From contig NZ_CP082276.1 of assembly GCF_023746615.1 (NCBI RefSeq), positions 1,674,001 to 1,738,000 of the forward strand: a stretch of 64,000 nt of DNA, given 5' to 3'. A model generated the notes under the pieces. It made no database searches and was not told where the DNA came from. It saw only the letters and a program-made list of their open reading frames with translations. The translations under genes and the position numbers were made by a program. How positions within the stretch are numbered: the first letter of the stretch is position 1; the number at the start of each line of letters is the position of its first letter. The stretch is from Grimontia kaedaensis. GTDB taxonomy: Bacteria; Pseudomonadota; Gammaproteobacteria; Enterobacterales; Vibrionaceae. This document shows, piece by piece, positions 35,126-42,706 of this stretch.

Positions 35126-36046
35126 TCAGTTACCCTCGTTCATGCTTTTTCGCCCAACGTAGAGATAGGCAATGGTACAGAGCGCGACGATCAGGAACAG
35201 TAGCGTAGACGCTGCTGAGCCGTAACCGACGTCCTGAAAGTCTACGAGGTTCTGTCTTGCGTACACAGACATCGACATGGTGGCTTCGTTGGAAGGTGTG
35301 AGCACATAGATAAGGTCGAACACCCTCAGCGCATCAAGGGCACGGAAAACCACAGCAACCATAACCGCAGGCATAATGAGTGGCAGAGTGACTTTGAAGA
35401 AGACTTTGACCGGATGGATACCGTCAATCTTGGCTGCTTCGTAGCAATCAGAAGGCAGCATCTGCAAAGCAGCCAGCACCAGCAGGGCCATAAACGGTGT
35501 GGTCTTCCAAACGTCTACCGCGATCACCACGTTGAGCGAGAGATCAGAATCCGCCGTCCAGGCAAGTGGCGCAGCAATCAACCCCAAGGTCATCAGAAAG
35601 TCATTGATGATCCCGAACTGATCGTGAAGCATCCAGCCCCACATTTTGGCAGAGACAATCGTTGGGATCGCCCACGGTACTAGTACCGCTGCACGGACCA
35701 ATCCTTGTCCTTTGAACTTGGTATTGAGCACCAGAGCGACCACGATCCCGAATACTGTCTCCAGGCTCACAGACACGATGGTGAAATACAGGGTATTCCA
35801 CACCGCCTGCCACCAGGTGGGATCAAACAAGATGCCGTAAAATTCGCCGTCTTCGTAGATAAAGTAGTTATCGAAGCCAATGAATTCCGCTACCCCACTG
35901 CCATCCAAAGTGGCATTGGTCATACTGAACCAGAATGTTCTCAGTAACGGCCACCCTGCCACCATGGCAAGAGTGATCATCATTGGCGTCAGAAACCACC
36001 AGGCGGCGCGAACGCGCTTACGCGTGAGTGCGCTGGTCTGTTCCAT
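35126..36046 (-). CDS. ABC transporter permease, alpha-glucoside type (MalF-like)
   Basis: A 306-residue permease with six predicted helices, starting TRKRVRAAWWFLTPMMITLAMVAGWPLL. The EAA loop is CYEAAKIDGIHPVKVFFKVTLP (~residues 205-226). FSMTNATLDG and FIGFDNY are features of the UgpA/MalF-like group. It forms the transmembrane heterodimer with the next gene product. The substrate is probably a maltose, trehalose or related alpha-glucoside, judged from the linked alpha-glucosidase. Confidence 0.92.
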   Translation of the reverse strand: MEQTSALTRKRVRAAWWFLTPMMITLAMVAGWPLLRTFWFSMTNATLDGSGVAEFIGFDNYFIYEDGEFYGILFDPTWWQAVWNTLYFTIVSVSLETVFGIVVALVLNTKFKGQGLVRAAVLVPWAIPTIVSAKMWGWMLHDQFGIINDFLMTLGLIAAPLAWTADSDLSLNVVIAVDVWKTTPFMALLVLAALQMLPSDCYEAAKIDGIHPVKVFFKVTLPLIMPAVMVAVVFRALDALRVFDLIYVLTPSNEATMSMSVYARQNLVDFQDVGYGSAASTLLFLIVALCTIAYLYVGRKSMNEGN

Positions 36047-36106
36047 ACATTTTTCCTCTGGAAGCGGCTGTCAGGCGCTTAGGGAGCATGACAGCCAGAT
36101 CAACAC

Positions 36107-37369
36107 TTACCAACGACCGTTGCGACTGATGCGCTTAAGATCTTTGTTGAGCTTGGTCAGCGCAGCATCCGCATCTTTGTTGCCGGAGAGCACGCTATGT
36201 GTTGCGTTCCAGAAGGCGTTAGAAACCTGATTGTACTTGGCACCGGTTGCCGTTGATGGACGCGGCGTACCATTAGCAAAGGTATTGTAGAGACTGCCAA
36301 AGAAAGGAACGGCAGTAAGCACCTCTTTGTCTTCGTACAAGGCTTCAATCGTAGGGTTATAAGAGCCTTTGATTGCGCGGCGTTTCTGCTCTTCAAAGGA
36401 GGTCAAGTGCATCACGAGATCTGCTGCAAGCTCGGGGTGTTCAGAATACTTTGACACCGCAAGTTGCCAGCCGCCAAGGGTACCGGCATGGCTGCCATCT
36501 TCCCCACCTTTAGGCAAGGCTACAACACCGATTTTCCCCTTCACCGGCGAATCTTCGCTGTTACCTAGCGACCAGGCATACGGCCAGTTACGCATGAAGA
36601 CCGCATTTCCGGTCTGGAATACGCCGCGCGCTTCTTCTTCACCATAGTTCAGTACGCCCGGAGGAGAAATGGTGTCAACCCAGCCAGCCGCTGTGGTTAG
36701 CGCTTTCTTGGCGTTGTCATTATTAATGGTGATCTTGCCGTTTTCATCAACGATGGTGCCGCCGTTATAGGAGGCGACCCATTCCAGAGCATCGCAGGTC
36801 AGGCCTTCATAAGCACGGCCCTGCCAAACGAAGCCCCACATTTTGTCGTTGCCGGCTTCCCGCTCGCCTTTCTGGATTTTTTCAGCAGTCGACGTGAGCT
36901 GCTCCCAGGTTATCGGTGGCTGCTCACCATATTTTTCGAGAAGATCAGAACGGTAGTAAAGCACGCCTGCATCGGTGAACCATGGCATAGCCACCAGTCG
37001 ATCTTTCACTGTGTTATTGGAAACGATCGACGGGAAGTGCGCCTCCTCAGCACCGTTAGAATACTCTTTCAAATCGATAAAGTGATTGCCAAGGATACCC
37101 GGCCAGATAACATCAATCTGAAACACATCGATGTCTTTAGCACCGGCGGCAAGCAGTTGCTGGTAAAGTGCCAAACGTTCAGTGGTAGAGTTGGGGGTAG
37201 TAACAATTTTTACCGTGTGGCCAGTTTCCTTCTCCCATGCGGAAACACCTTCCTGGCAAAGCTCCAGTTCCTGTCCGACAGCGCCACAGGAAATGGAAAT
37301 GGTTTCTGCGTAAGCACTAACACTTAGCAAGCTTGAAGCAACAACGGCTCCGAAGATAGCACGTTTCAT
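36107..37369 (-). CDS. extracellular sugar-binding protein of alpha-glucoside ABC transporter
   Basis: A 420-residue family-1 solute-binding protein. The Sec signal peptide MKRAIFGAVVASSLLSVSAYA is followed by ETISISCGAVGQELELCQEG. Typical features are DVFQIDVIWPGILG (~residue 80), MPWFTDAGVLYYRSDLLEKYG (~125) and NAVFMRNWPYAWSL (~255), which carry sugar-stacking aromatics. It is similar in layout to ThuE-type trehalose/maltose binding proteins. It lies 60 nt upstream of the first permease, the common position for a highly expressed binding protein. Confidence 0.92.
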   Translation of the reverse strand: MKRAIFGAVVASSLLSVSAYAETISISCGAVGQELELCQEGVSAWEKETGHTVKIVTTPNSTTERLALYQQLLAAGAKDIDVFQIDVIWPGILGNHFIDLKEYSNGAEEAHFPSIVSNNTVKDRLVAMPWFTDAGVLYYRSDLLEKYGEQPPITWEQLTSTAEKIQKGEREAGNDKMWGFVWQGRAYEGLTCDALEWVASYNGGTIVDENGKITINNDNAKKALTTAAGWVDTISPPGVLNYGEEEARGVFQTGNAVFMRNWPYAWSLGNSEDSPVKGKIGVVALPKGGEDGSHAGTLGGWQLAVSKYSEHPELAADLVMHLTSFEEQKRRAIKGSYNPTIEALYEDKEVLTAVPFFGSLYNTFANGTPRPSTATGAKYNQVSNAFWNATHSVLSGNKDADAALTKLNKDLKRISRNGRW

Positions 37370-37398
37370 GGATAACTCCCTGTCATGTCACCCCGGTA

Positions 37399-37758
37399 TT
37401 ACCCGTGTTTTTCTCCCTGCCAGCGAGAGGTCGGCACTTCTAATTCATTTGGTTTAGCAGAAGGCGCGGCGTCATTGGTCGAAGAAAAATCTGGGTAGGA
37501 TTTTCTGCCAATCAACCATCCAACGGGAACAGAAGTGTACAGTGAGTTATCAAGCAATACGCGCTGTGTCGTCGAAGTATCACCCTGCAAAAGGGCTTGC
37601 GCAGACCGCTCGGCAATTTTCAGGACCTGATGCCAGTTATCAAAACCATGCTTACGCGCAACCACATCCAGCGCCTGCATATGAGAACAATGAAGCTGAC
37701 GTTTTTGTGATTTCGCCTGTCGCTTGAAAGCTTTGATGTCTGAGTCAGTCAGAATCAT
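37399..37758 (-). CDS. small hypothetical protein, co-oriented with sugar operon
   Basis: A 119-residue protein starting at ATG 37758 (MILTDSDIKAFKRQAKSQKRQ); the frame opens at 37830 but those residues look non-coding. The block LHCSHMQALDVVARKHGFDNWHQVLKIAERSA (residues ~23-54) resembles a short helical motif seen in small proteobacterial proteins of unknown role. Two putative parts follow: a polar linker and a low-complexity C-terminus. It is 29 nt upstream of the sugar-binding-protein gene on the same strand and may be the operon's first gene. I cannot assign a function. Confidence 0.6.
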   Translation of the reverse strand: MILTDSDIKAFKRQAKSQKRQLHCSHMQALDVVARKHGFDNWHQVLKIAERSAQALLQGDTSTTQRVLLDNSLYTSVPVGWLIGRKSYPDFSSTNDAAPSAKPNELEVPTSRWQGEKHG

Positions 37759-38016
37759 GGATGTCACTGTGTCCCTTAGGATCGTTGATCGGTGAAAATA
37801 CGCACGCGACGGCCCACTCGTAGCCCGCATCCCTTCAGGGTGACAACCAATTTCTTAGAAGTATTTAAGGAAGTAGATATTGCGTTAGCTTTGCCATCGT
37901 GGGCGGCAAGCCGATATCTGCGGCTGATATTTAAACGCTATCACCGCGATTACATATTTGCAACATCTGGAAATGTGACTGTGCGTGCATTCCTGAACAC
38001 TGCCGAAATGCTGGAC
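37759..38016. other. intergenic region, no gene seen
   Basis: Contains the presumed promoter of the minus-strand unit at 37399-31512. No clear operator for a GalR/LacI-type regulator was found, and no regulator gene is linked to the sugar operon. Confidence 0.5.
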
Positions 38017-38040
38017 AAAAAAAACGAGCCGGGAGGCTCG
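38017..38040 (-). terminator. Rho-independent terminator downstream of rctB
   Basis: CGAGCC (38025-38030) and GGCTCG (38035-38040) form a 6-bp stem with loop GGGA, followed on the minus strand by T8 (complement of 38017-38024). It is about 130 nt past the rctB stop. Confidence 0.8.
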
Positions 38041-38171
38041 TCAAAGGGTTAGCAAATCAATGCATCGGGCGAACCCAGATGCCAATAGGACAAAGGTATC
38101 TATTCGTAAATAATCCTAGTAGATATCTGGGCTTGGCATGTCAGAATTTTGTCAATATAGAGTGAGTTTTT

Positions 38172-40154
38172 CTATACACCGGATGCAACTTCGTCCAAAA
38201 CCGCAAGCACAGTGCTGTCTAAATGACCGTCATAAACTTGACGACAAACCTTGCGGCGAACCGCCAGGCCAGAGATCAGGCGCTCGATCGATAGGTGCTT
38301 GTCATCTTGTTGGCTGTTGTAAAACTCGATCGTTTTACTGAGTGTCTCATATGAGAGGATTTCGCCATCTACGCGTAAATAGTCCAGCTTATCCATGTAA
38401 GACTGGCATTCTTCCGCGATCGTCGCGGCCGGATGACCTGTCATGGCTGATAAAGCCGTTATCCCGCGCTGCATTGCTTCCTGTGATGTGTACTTGGATA
38501 AGGTGATCGTCAGTTCATCGGCATTGATTTCTACCAAGTGCTTACGCAGCTTCACACGACGTCCCAAACGACCGCCACGCTTTTCCTTACGCTGAATTGG
38601 TTCGAACTCCCCGTCAATAATCTCGGAAAGCTGATCAAGGTCCTGCTTAGGCAAGATCTCATTACGCAACGGGTTAGGCATGGTTGGTGCGAGAGATCGT
38701 TTACCTTCATTGTAAGTTTTGGCACGCGAGAAACGGATCACTTCATCGACGTTACACTTGATGTCAATGCGATAGTCCGGGTGCTTCTTGTCGTCATCCA
38801 GGCGATAGAGTGTGAGGTGATAACCGTAGAGATTAACGGCAAATACGCCATCTGCTACCGTTTCCTTCTTCGCCATCTTGCGAAGCTCTCGGATCAGATC
38901 ACTCGAAAAACGGCGCCATTCGATGTTTCTCGCCATTTTCTGGTTCAGATCGCTCAATGTCATGGAATCTTCTAATCGACGCGACATACGGCTTCTGAAG
39001 AGGCTGTAAAGCTGGAATACCAGCGTATGCTGACGCAAGATCTCAGGCGGGAATAAGAAAAAGTAATCCCGGGTCATCAGTTCTTCAAAGAAAGAAGGCT
39101 CCCAAACCATGATGTAGAGGTTGGGTTTGATGCGGATCTCACCATCTTCCCCTTCTCTTGGCGCTTCTTCCGATGCTGTGATCGTGCGAGCGATAAAACG
39201 GAAGCGATCACTCTTGAAGCCTTCTGGCATGTTCTCACTCAGCCAACGGCCAGTCAGTTCATGCAGTTGAAAATCGGTAAACTCGATACGATCGATACTT
39301 TCACGAATGGAATCACGCGCCGGCCCACTGTCTTTTTTACCGCGCAAAGACAAGATATCCGTGATGTAAACGGGGGTTTTGTTACCCACTTTCTGGGTCT
39401 GTAATTCATAATTTGGCAGATGATGATCATGGTACTGCACTGTCAGCGTGAATAATGCAAACAGCGTCATCAGATCATCTACCGTCATGATCGACTTGGA
39501 AGATCGCGTTTCGATGATCGCCTTAGTACCACTTATCGCCACCATGGACTTCTGATAGCTTTTTTTGGTGCGTGGTGGTGCCAAAGCCTGGTCAATGATG
39601 CCTGCCCAGCTGGTGGGGGAAATCAAGATCTGATCCTTTTCATCTGGCATCATTGGAGGCGTTCCTAAACCATGCTCATGCAGTAACTGCTTGTTCACGT
39701 GGTTTTGTGCCAATGCCTTAGAACGCTTTTGCTTGGCGATCACTTTGGTTTTCTCGGATTGCAGTCCTGCGGAGCCCAAAACGGAAATCAGCTGGCTCGG
39801 GTTCACAAATCGGTGGAGCATAGTTTTACCCGCCAAGCCCTCTTCAAACCGAACACCCTGTTGCGTGAACAGGCCTATTTGAACCGCGGCACGTAAACGC
39901 TGCTGGATAGCGGCCCGTGTCAGTTGTCCGTCAGTTGCTTCAACAAGTTCGGTTGTGGAAACTAAACCGTCTTTTGAAGAGAAGCCACGTAGAGAGATAA
40001 GGTTTAGTAACTCAAGTATACTTTTAGTGACGCCTCTGAAGTGTTCATACTGAGGAAGCCAGTCAACCAGTTGGGCATGTACTTCAAACAAATGCCCGTC
40101 TTTGTGAGATCGAGGGGCTGTGATCAGGATTTTTTCAGAGGGACTTGAGGCCAT
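38172..40154 (-). CDS. rctB: chromosome 2 replication initiator RctB
   Basis: A 660-residue protein matching Vibrio RctB (about 658 residues) along its length, with family-typical blocks HKDGHLFEVHAQ, GVTKSILELLNLISLRG, STTELVEATDGQLTRAAIQQRLRAA, EEGLAGKTMLHRFVNPSQL, DILSLRGKKDSGPARDSI and FFFLFPPEILRQHTLVF. The winged-helix DNA-binding domains occupy the first ~480 residues. It binds the 12-mers and 39-mers of ori2 and opens the origin. AAGGAG precedes ATG 40154 by 9 nt. A 29-mer site at 40202-40223 lies in its promoter region, consistent with autorepression known in V. cholerae. Confidence 0.97.
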   Translation of the reverse strand: MASSPSEKILITAPRSHKDGHLFEVHAQLVDWLPQYEHFRGVTKSILELLNLISLRGFSSKDGLVSTTELVEATDGQLTRAAIQQRLRAAVQIGLFTQQGVRFEEGLAGKTMLHRFVNPSQLISVLGSAGLQSEKTKVIAKQKRSKALAQNHVNKQLLHEHGLGTPPMMPDEKDQILISPTSWAGIIDQALAPPRTKKSYQKSMVAISGTKAIIETRSSKSIMTVDDLMTLFALFTLTVQYHDHHLPNYELQTQKVGNKTPVYITDILSLRGKKDSGPARDSIRESIDRIEFTDFQLHELTGRWLSENMPEGFKSDRFRFIARTITASEEAPREGEDGEIRIKPNLYIMVWEPSFFEELMTRDYFFLFPPEILRQHTLVFQLYSLFRSRMSRRLEDSMTLSDLNQKMARNIEWRRFSSDLIRELRKMAKKETVADGVFAVNLYGYHLTLYRLDDDKKHPDYRIDIKCNVDEVIRFSRAKTYNEGKRSLAPTMPNPLRNEILPKQDLDQLSEIIDGEFEPIQRKEKRGGRLGRRVKLRKHLVEINADELTITLSKYTSQEAMQRGITALSAMTGHPAATIAEECQSYMDKLDYLRVDGEILSYETLSKTIEFYNSQQDDKHLSIERLISGLAVRRKVCRQVYDGHLDSTVLAVLDEVASGV

Positions 40155-40201
40155 TCGCCACAGCTCCTTGTTAAGCCAAAGTGTTATAAGAATACAGATG
40201 T

Positions 40202-40223
40202 CCGTAATTACGCCATCTTTCCG
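40202..40223. promoter_or_regulatory. 29-mer RctB site in rctB promoter (core)
   Basis: CCGTAATTACGCCATCTTTCC begins with the same CCGTAATT and ends with the same TTCCG as the 39-mers, but the distance between them is exactly 10 bp shorter (22 against 32 bp). That is the 29-mer/39-mer relation reported for V. cholerae. It lies 48 bp upstream of rctB and should mediate autorepression. Confidence 0.75.
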
Positions 40224-40390
40224 AAAAGATTAAAAGAAAAAATCAAAGAAAGAAAGATCTTTTTGTTGAGCCTTTTAAACTGATCTTTTTGATTTAAATA
40301 GATCTTATTGATTAGTTGATCTTATGATCCGAACGGAGTGAGTGGTTTAACTGTCTGTTTTATAATATATTAATTTTAACTCGATCCGAA
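40224..40390. other. AT-rich DNA-unwinding element of ori2
   Basis: A very AT-rich tract between the 29-mer and the iterons. GAT triplets recur at 40282, 40291, 40301, 40310, 40318 and 40326, spaced 8-10 bp, several as GATC. In V. cholerae, RctB also binds single-stranded repeats in the unwinding region. The ATAATATATTAATTTT run at 40362-40377 could be an IHF or bending site; that is a guess. Confidence 0.7.
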
Positions 40391-40515
40391 ACGATGATCA
40401 GGGCAAGCATGGAAAGATGATCAATAATGTATTGAAAGCATGATCATTATAAGGCCGAAACGATGATCATCAGAACACTGAAAACGTGATCATCGAACCC
40501 TCAAAAGCATGATCA
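40389..40515 (+). repeat. six RctB 12-mer iterons at 23-bp period
   Basis: TGATCA cores start at 40395, 40418, 40441, 40464, 40487 and 40510, each exactly 23 bp after the last and all in the same orientation. The 12-mer reads AAACGATGATCA, GAAAGATGATCA, AAAGCATGATCA, AAACGATGATCA, AAAACGTGATCA and AAAGCATGATCA in turn, leaving 11-bp spacers. The period is close to two helical turns, so bound RctB would line up on one face. Confidence 0.92.
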
Positions 40516-40530
40516 TGGTACTTTCACAAC

Positions 40531-40539
40531 TTATCCACA
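40531..40539 (+). promoter_or_regulatory. DnaA box
   Basis: TTATCCACA, a perfect consensus DnaA box, lies 16 bp after the last iteron. A single DnaA site beside the 12-mer array is the arrangement known for ori2. Confidence 0.85.
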
Positions 40540-40603
40540 GTCGTTTTATCGCGTCCTTCGATAACACAACGCTTTTAGCCTCTAAACTCCGCATTTCTTC
40601 TTG

Positions 40604-40615
40604 GAAAGATGATCA
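40604..40615 (+). repeat. isolated RctB 12-mer
   Basis: GAAAGATGATCA stands alone 95 bp after the main array, at the border between the minimal origin and the control region. Confidence 0.65.
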
Positions 40616-40755
40616 GGGAAGTGCCTTTTCAATATTTTTCCGTGCTGTTCTTGGCCTTCCACACGTATGCTGAGCACCAAACATACTGGGTATCTGTTCA
40701 GTTGAACTGACACTAGACGTATTTTAGCCGTTCCTATATATGTGTCCGGTAATCG

Positions 40756-41140
40756 AAACGATGATCAAGTGAGTGTTTGTGCATTTTGAATGAGAGTGGG
40801 TTGCGCCCTGATGCTTTCCATTTAAGGCTTAACGTCATTGATTTTTTGGACAACGCCAGTATTGAAAAGGCATCAGCCGTAATTTGGCGCTATGTTGTCA
40901 TCGTTCCGGTGCTTCCTCCTTATGATCAATACACTGGCTGTTACTTGATCATCTTTTCGAAAAATGATGATCCAATCATCCTGCTATTTGGCGAATTATT
41001 CCTCTGTTTTTCACCTTGATCATTTTTCCTAATCAGTGGTTTGCGGTAGAAAGCATGATCAAGGATGACGAGAAGATTTACATCTTTCCAATAACGTTTC
41101 CGTCTTCAACTTGATCATGCTTCCGAAACGATGATCAAGA
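40756..41140. repeat. dispersed RctB 12-mers of the negative-control region
   Basis: Seven TGATCA motifs at irregular spacing and mixed orientation: forward AAACGATGATCA at 40756 and 41126 and AAAGCATGATCA at 41050, inverted copies with cores at 40946, 41017 and 41112, and a weaker one at 40923. Such outlying sites modulate initiation in V. cholerae. Confidence 0.75.
40874..40912. promoter_or_regulatory. 39-mer RctB inhibitory site 1
   Basis: GCCGTAATTTGG (40876-40887) and CGTTCCGGTG (40902-40911) frame a 36-bp core identical in layout to the second copy at 41221-41259. 39-mers are RctB-binding sites that restrain initiation and titrate 12-mers by handcuffing in V. cholerae. Confidence 0.85.
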
Positions 41141-41220
41141 AGAGATGAGATAGCGTGACTCTATTGCCCAGTATGAAGTATTCAATCTGAAATCTATGAA
41201 CACTAATGTTGAAATAACAC

Positions 41221-41259
41221 CTGCCGTAATTTGGACGTCTCTTTTCAGCGTTCCGGTGT
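41221..41259. promoter_or_regulatory. 39-mer RctB inhibitory site 2
   Basis: GCCGTAATTTGG (41223-41234) and CGTTCCGGTG (41249-41258) repeat the core of site 1 with the same 36-bp length; the middle differs. It is the element closest to parA2. Confidence 0.85.
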
Positions 41260-41288
41260 TTTTCTCTTCTTTTGCTTTTTATTTCTAG

Positions 41289-41301
41289 TTTACATTGTAA
41301 A
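41289..41301. other. parS2 centromere site (origin-proximal)
   Basis: TTTACATTGTAAA, a full match to the ParB2 consensus, sits between the second 39-mer and the parA2 promoter. ParB2 spreading from here could affect both RctB binding and parAB2 expression, as reported for V. cholerae. Confidence 0.88.
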
Positions 41302-41381
41302 AAGGTGACACTGTAACACTTAAAATCTGAATGTTCAGGCCTGTCATAAGTCACAATTTATTTGTGCGATTTTTCATCATC

Positions 41382-41410
41382 TTGACATAAAGTGAGCAAG
41401 ATCTTAATTA
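41382..41410 (+). promoter_or_regulatory. putative parAB2 promoter
   Basis: A consensus -35 TTGACA (41382-41387) is followed 17 bp later by a weak -10 TAATTA (41405-41410). The leader of about 60 nt to the parA ATG has no evident Shine-Dalgarno. Confidence 0.5.
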
Positions 41411-41479
41411 TTTTGCAGTATGTTCAGCTATTTATTGTGCGTGACGTATTTTGCTGTACAATTTGTTTAATTCTCTTTT

Positions 41480-42703
41480 ATGGCGAAAAGAAAAATGAAT
41501 AGGGAAAAGACAATAGAAAACCTGCAAACTATTGCAGAGCAAACCAAGCAGGTTCAAGCAGACCGTATTGAAATCGTGATGGAGGAGCGTCACGATCAAC
41601 TGTTCCCACCGATGTCAAAAGCATTGATGGAAACACGTTCAGGTTTGACACGTCGTAAATTGGATGAAGCCATCGGCCGTATGGAAGAGTCTGGCCATCA
41701 GTTCACTAAAAATAACGCTAACCACTACTCCATCACACTGGATGAAGCTCATCAGATCATGGAAGCCGCTAAAATCCCTGCTTTCCATGAAGGCAAGGGC
41801 GCGGGCTATAAACCTTGGGTTATCAACATCCAAAACCAGAAGGGTGGTACCGGTAAGTCAATGAGTGCCGTTCATATGGCTGCGTGCATGGCGCTGAACC
41901 TTGAAAAGCGCTACCGCATCTGTCTGATTGACCTGGACCCACAAGGTTCGCTTCGTCTTTTCCTGAACCCTCAAATCAGTATTACCGAGCAGGAAGGCAT
42001 CTATTCTGCGGTTGATGTGATGTTAGACAATACGCCACAGACACCAGATAAAGAATTCATGATGAAGAACGTGCTGCTTCCGACGCAGTACCCTAACCTG
42101 AAAACCATCGCGGCTTTCCCTGAAGATGCCATGTTTAATGCCGAAGCTTGGCAAAGCCTAGCTACCAATGGCTCTCTGGATATTGTTCAATTGCTGAAAG
42201 AGAAAGTGATCGATGTCATTGCTGATGAGTTTGACGTCATCATGATTGATACTGGTCCACATATTGACCCGCTGGTCTGGAATGCTATGTATGCCTCAAA
42301 TGCGCTGCTGATCCCATGTGCAGCAAAGCGTCTGGACTGGGCTTCTACCGTTAACTTCTTCCAGCATTTGCCAACTGTGTACGAAATGTTCCCCGAGGAT
42401 TGGCCGGGTCTTGAGTTTGTCCGCCTGGTGCCTACTATGTTTGAAGATGACAACAAGAAGCAGGTCTCGGTGCTCACAGAAATGAACTATCTGCTTGGTG
42501 ATCAGGTGATGATGGCGACGATTCCACGTAGCCGTGCATTTGAAACCTGTGCCGATACTTACAGCACAGTATTTGATCTCACTGCCCAAGACTTTGAAGG
42601 CGGTAAAAAGACCTTATCAACGGCGCAGGAAGCGGTTCATCGTGCCGGGCTGGAGCTGGAGCGGGTGCTTCACAGTCATTGGTCACAGCGAAATCAGGAG
42701 TGA
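41480..42703 (+). CDS. parA: chromosome 2 partition ATPase ParA2
   Basis: A 407-residue ParA with a long N-terminal region containing a winged-helix-like segment (SKALMETRSGLTRRKLDEAIGRMEESG, ~44-70) as in type Ia plasmid ParAs. The deviant Walker A is QKGGTGKSMSAVH (~118-130), Walker A' LIDLDPQGSL, and Walker B VIMIDTGPHIDPL. It moves ParB2-bound parS2 sites to segregate chromosome 2. ATG 41480 gives MAKRKMNREKTIENL; the second ATG at 41495 matches the start seen in relatives. No strong RBS is visible before either. Confidence 0.96.
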   Translation: MAKRKMNREKTIENLQTIAEQTKQVQADRIEIVMEERHDQLFPPMSKALMETRSGLTRRKLDEAIGRMEESGHQFTKNNANHYSITLDEAHQIMEAAKIPAFHEGKGAGYKPWVINIQNQKGGTGKSMSAVHMAACMALNLEKRYRICLIDLDPQGSLRLFLNPQISITEQEGIYSAVDVMLDNTPQTPDKEFMMKNVLLPTQYPNLKTIAAFPEDAMFNAEAWQSLATNGSLDIVQLLKEKVIDVIADEFDVIMIDTGPHIDPLVWNAMYASNALLIPCAAKRLDWASTVNFFQHLPTVYEMFPEDWPGLEFVRLVPTMFEDDNKKQVSVLTEMNYLLGDQVMMATIPRSRAFETCADTYSTVFDLTAQDFEGGKKTLSTAQEAVHRAGLELERVLHSHWSQRNQE

Positions 42704-42706
42704 TAA

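Larger units (their letters stand above)
40155..41479. other. replication origin of chromosome 2 (ori2)
   Basis: This 1.3-kb non-coding region between rctB and parA2 holds 14 TGATCA motifs (40395, 40418, 40441, 40464, 40487, 40510, 40610, 40762, 40923, 40946, 41017, 41056, 41112, 41132), two 39-mers, one 29-mer, one consensus DnaA box, an AT-rich unwinding tract and one parS2 site. All TGATCA motifs contain GATC, so Dam methylation can control RctB binding, as known for V. cholerae. The left part (to about 40540) corresponds to the minimal origin; the right part corresponds to the negative-control (rctA) region. Both are inferred by comparison of motif content and gene order. Confidence 0.95.

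Noticed and set aside
40777..41019. An 80-codon open frame inside ori2
   Set aside because: It runs through 12-mers and a 39-mer, has no ribosome site and no recognisable protein features. It corresponds to the non-coding rctA-type control region.
40389..41140. Regular short repeats that could suggest a CRISPR array
   Set aside because: The repeats are 12 bp with 11-bp spacers and contain the RctB core TGATCA next to rctB. CRISPR repeats and spacers are longer and no cas genes are present.
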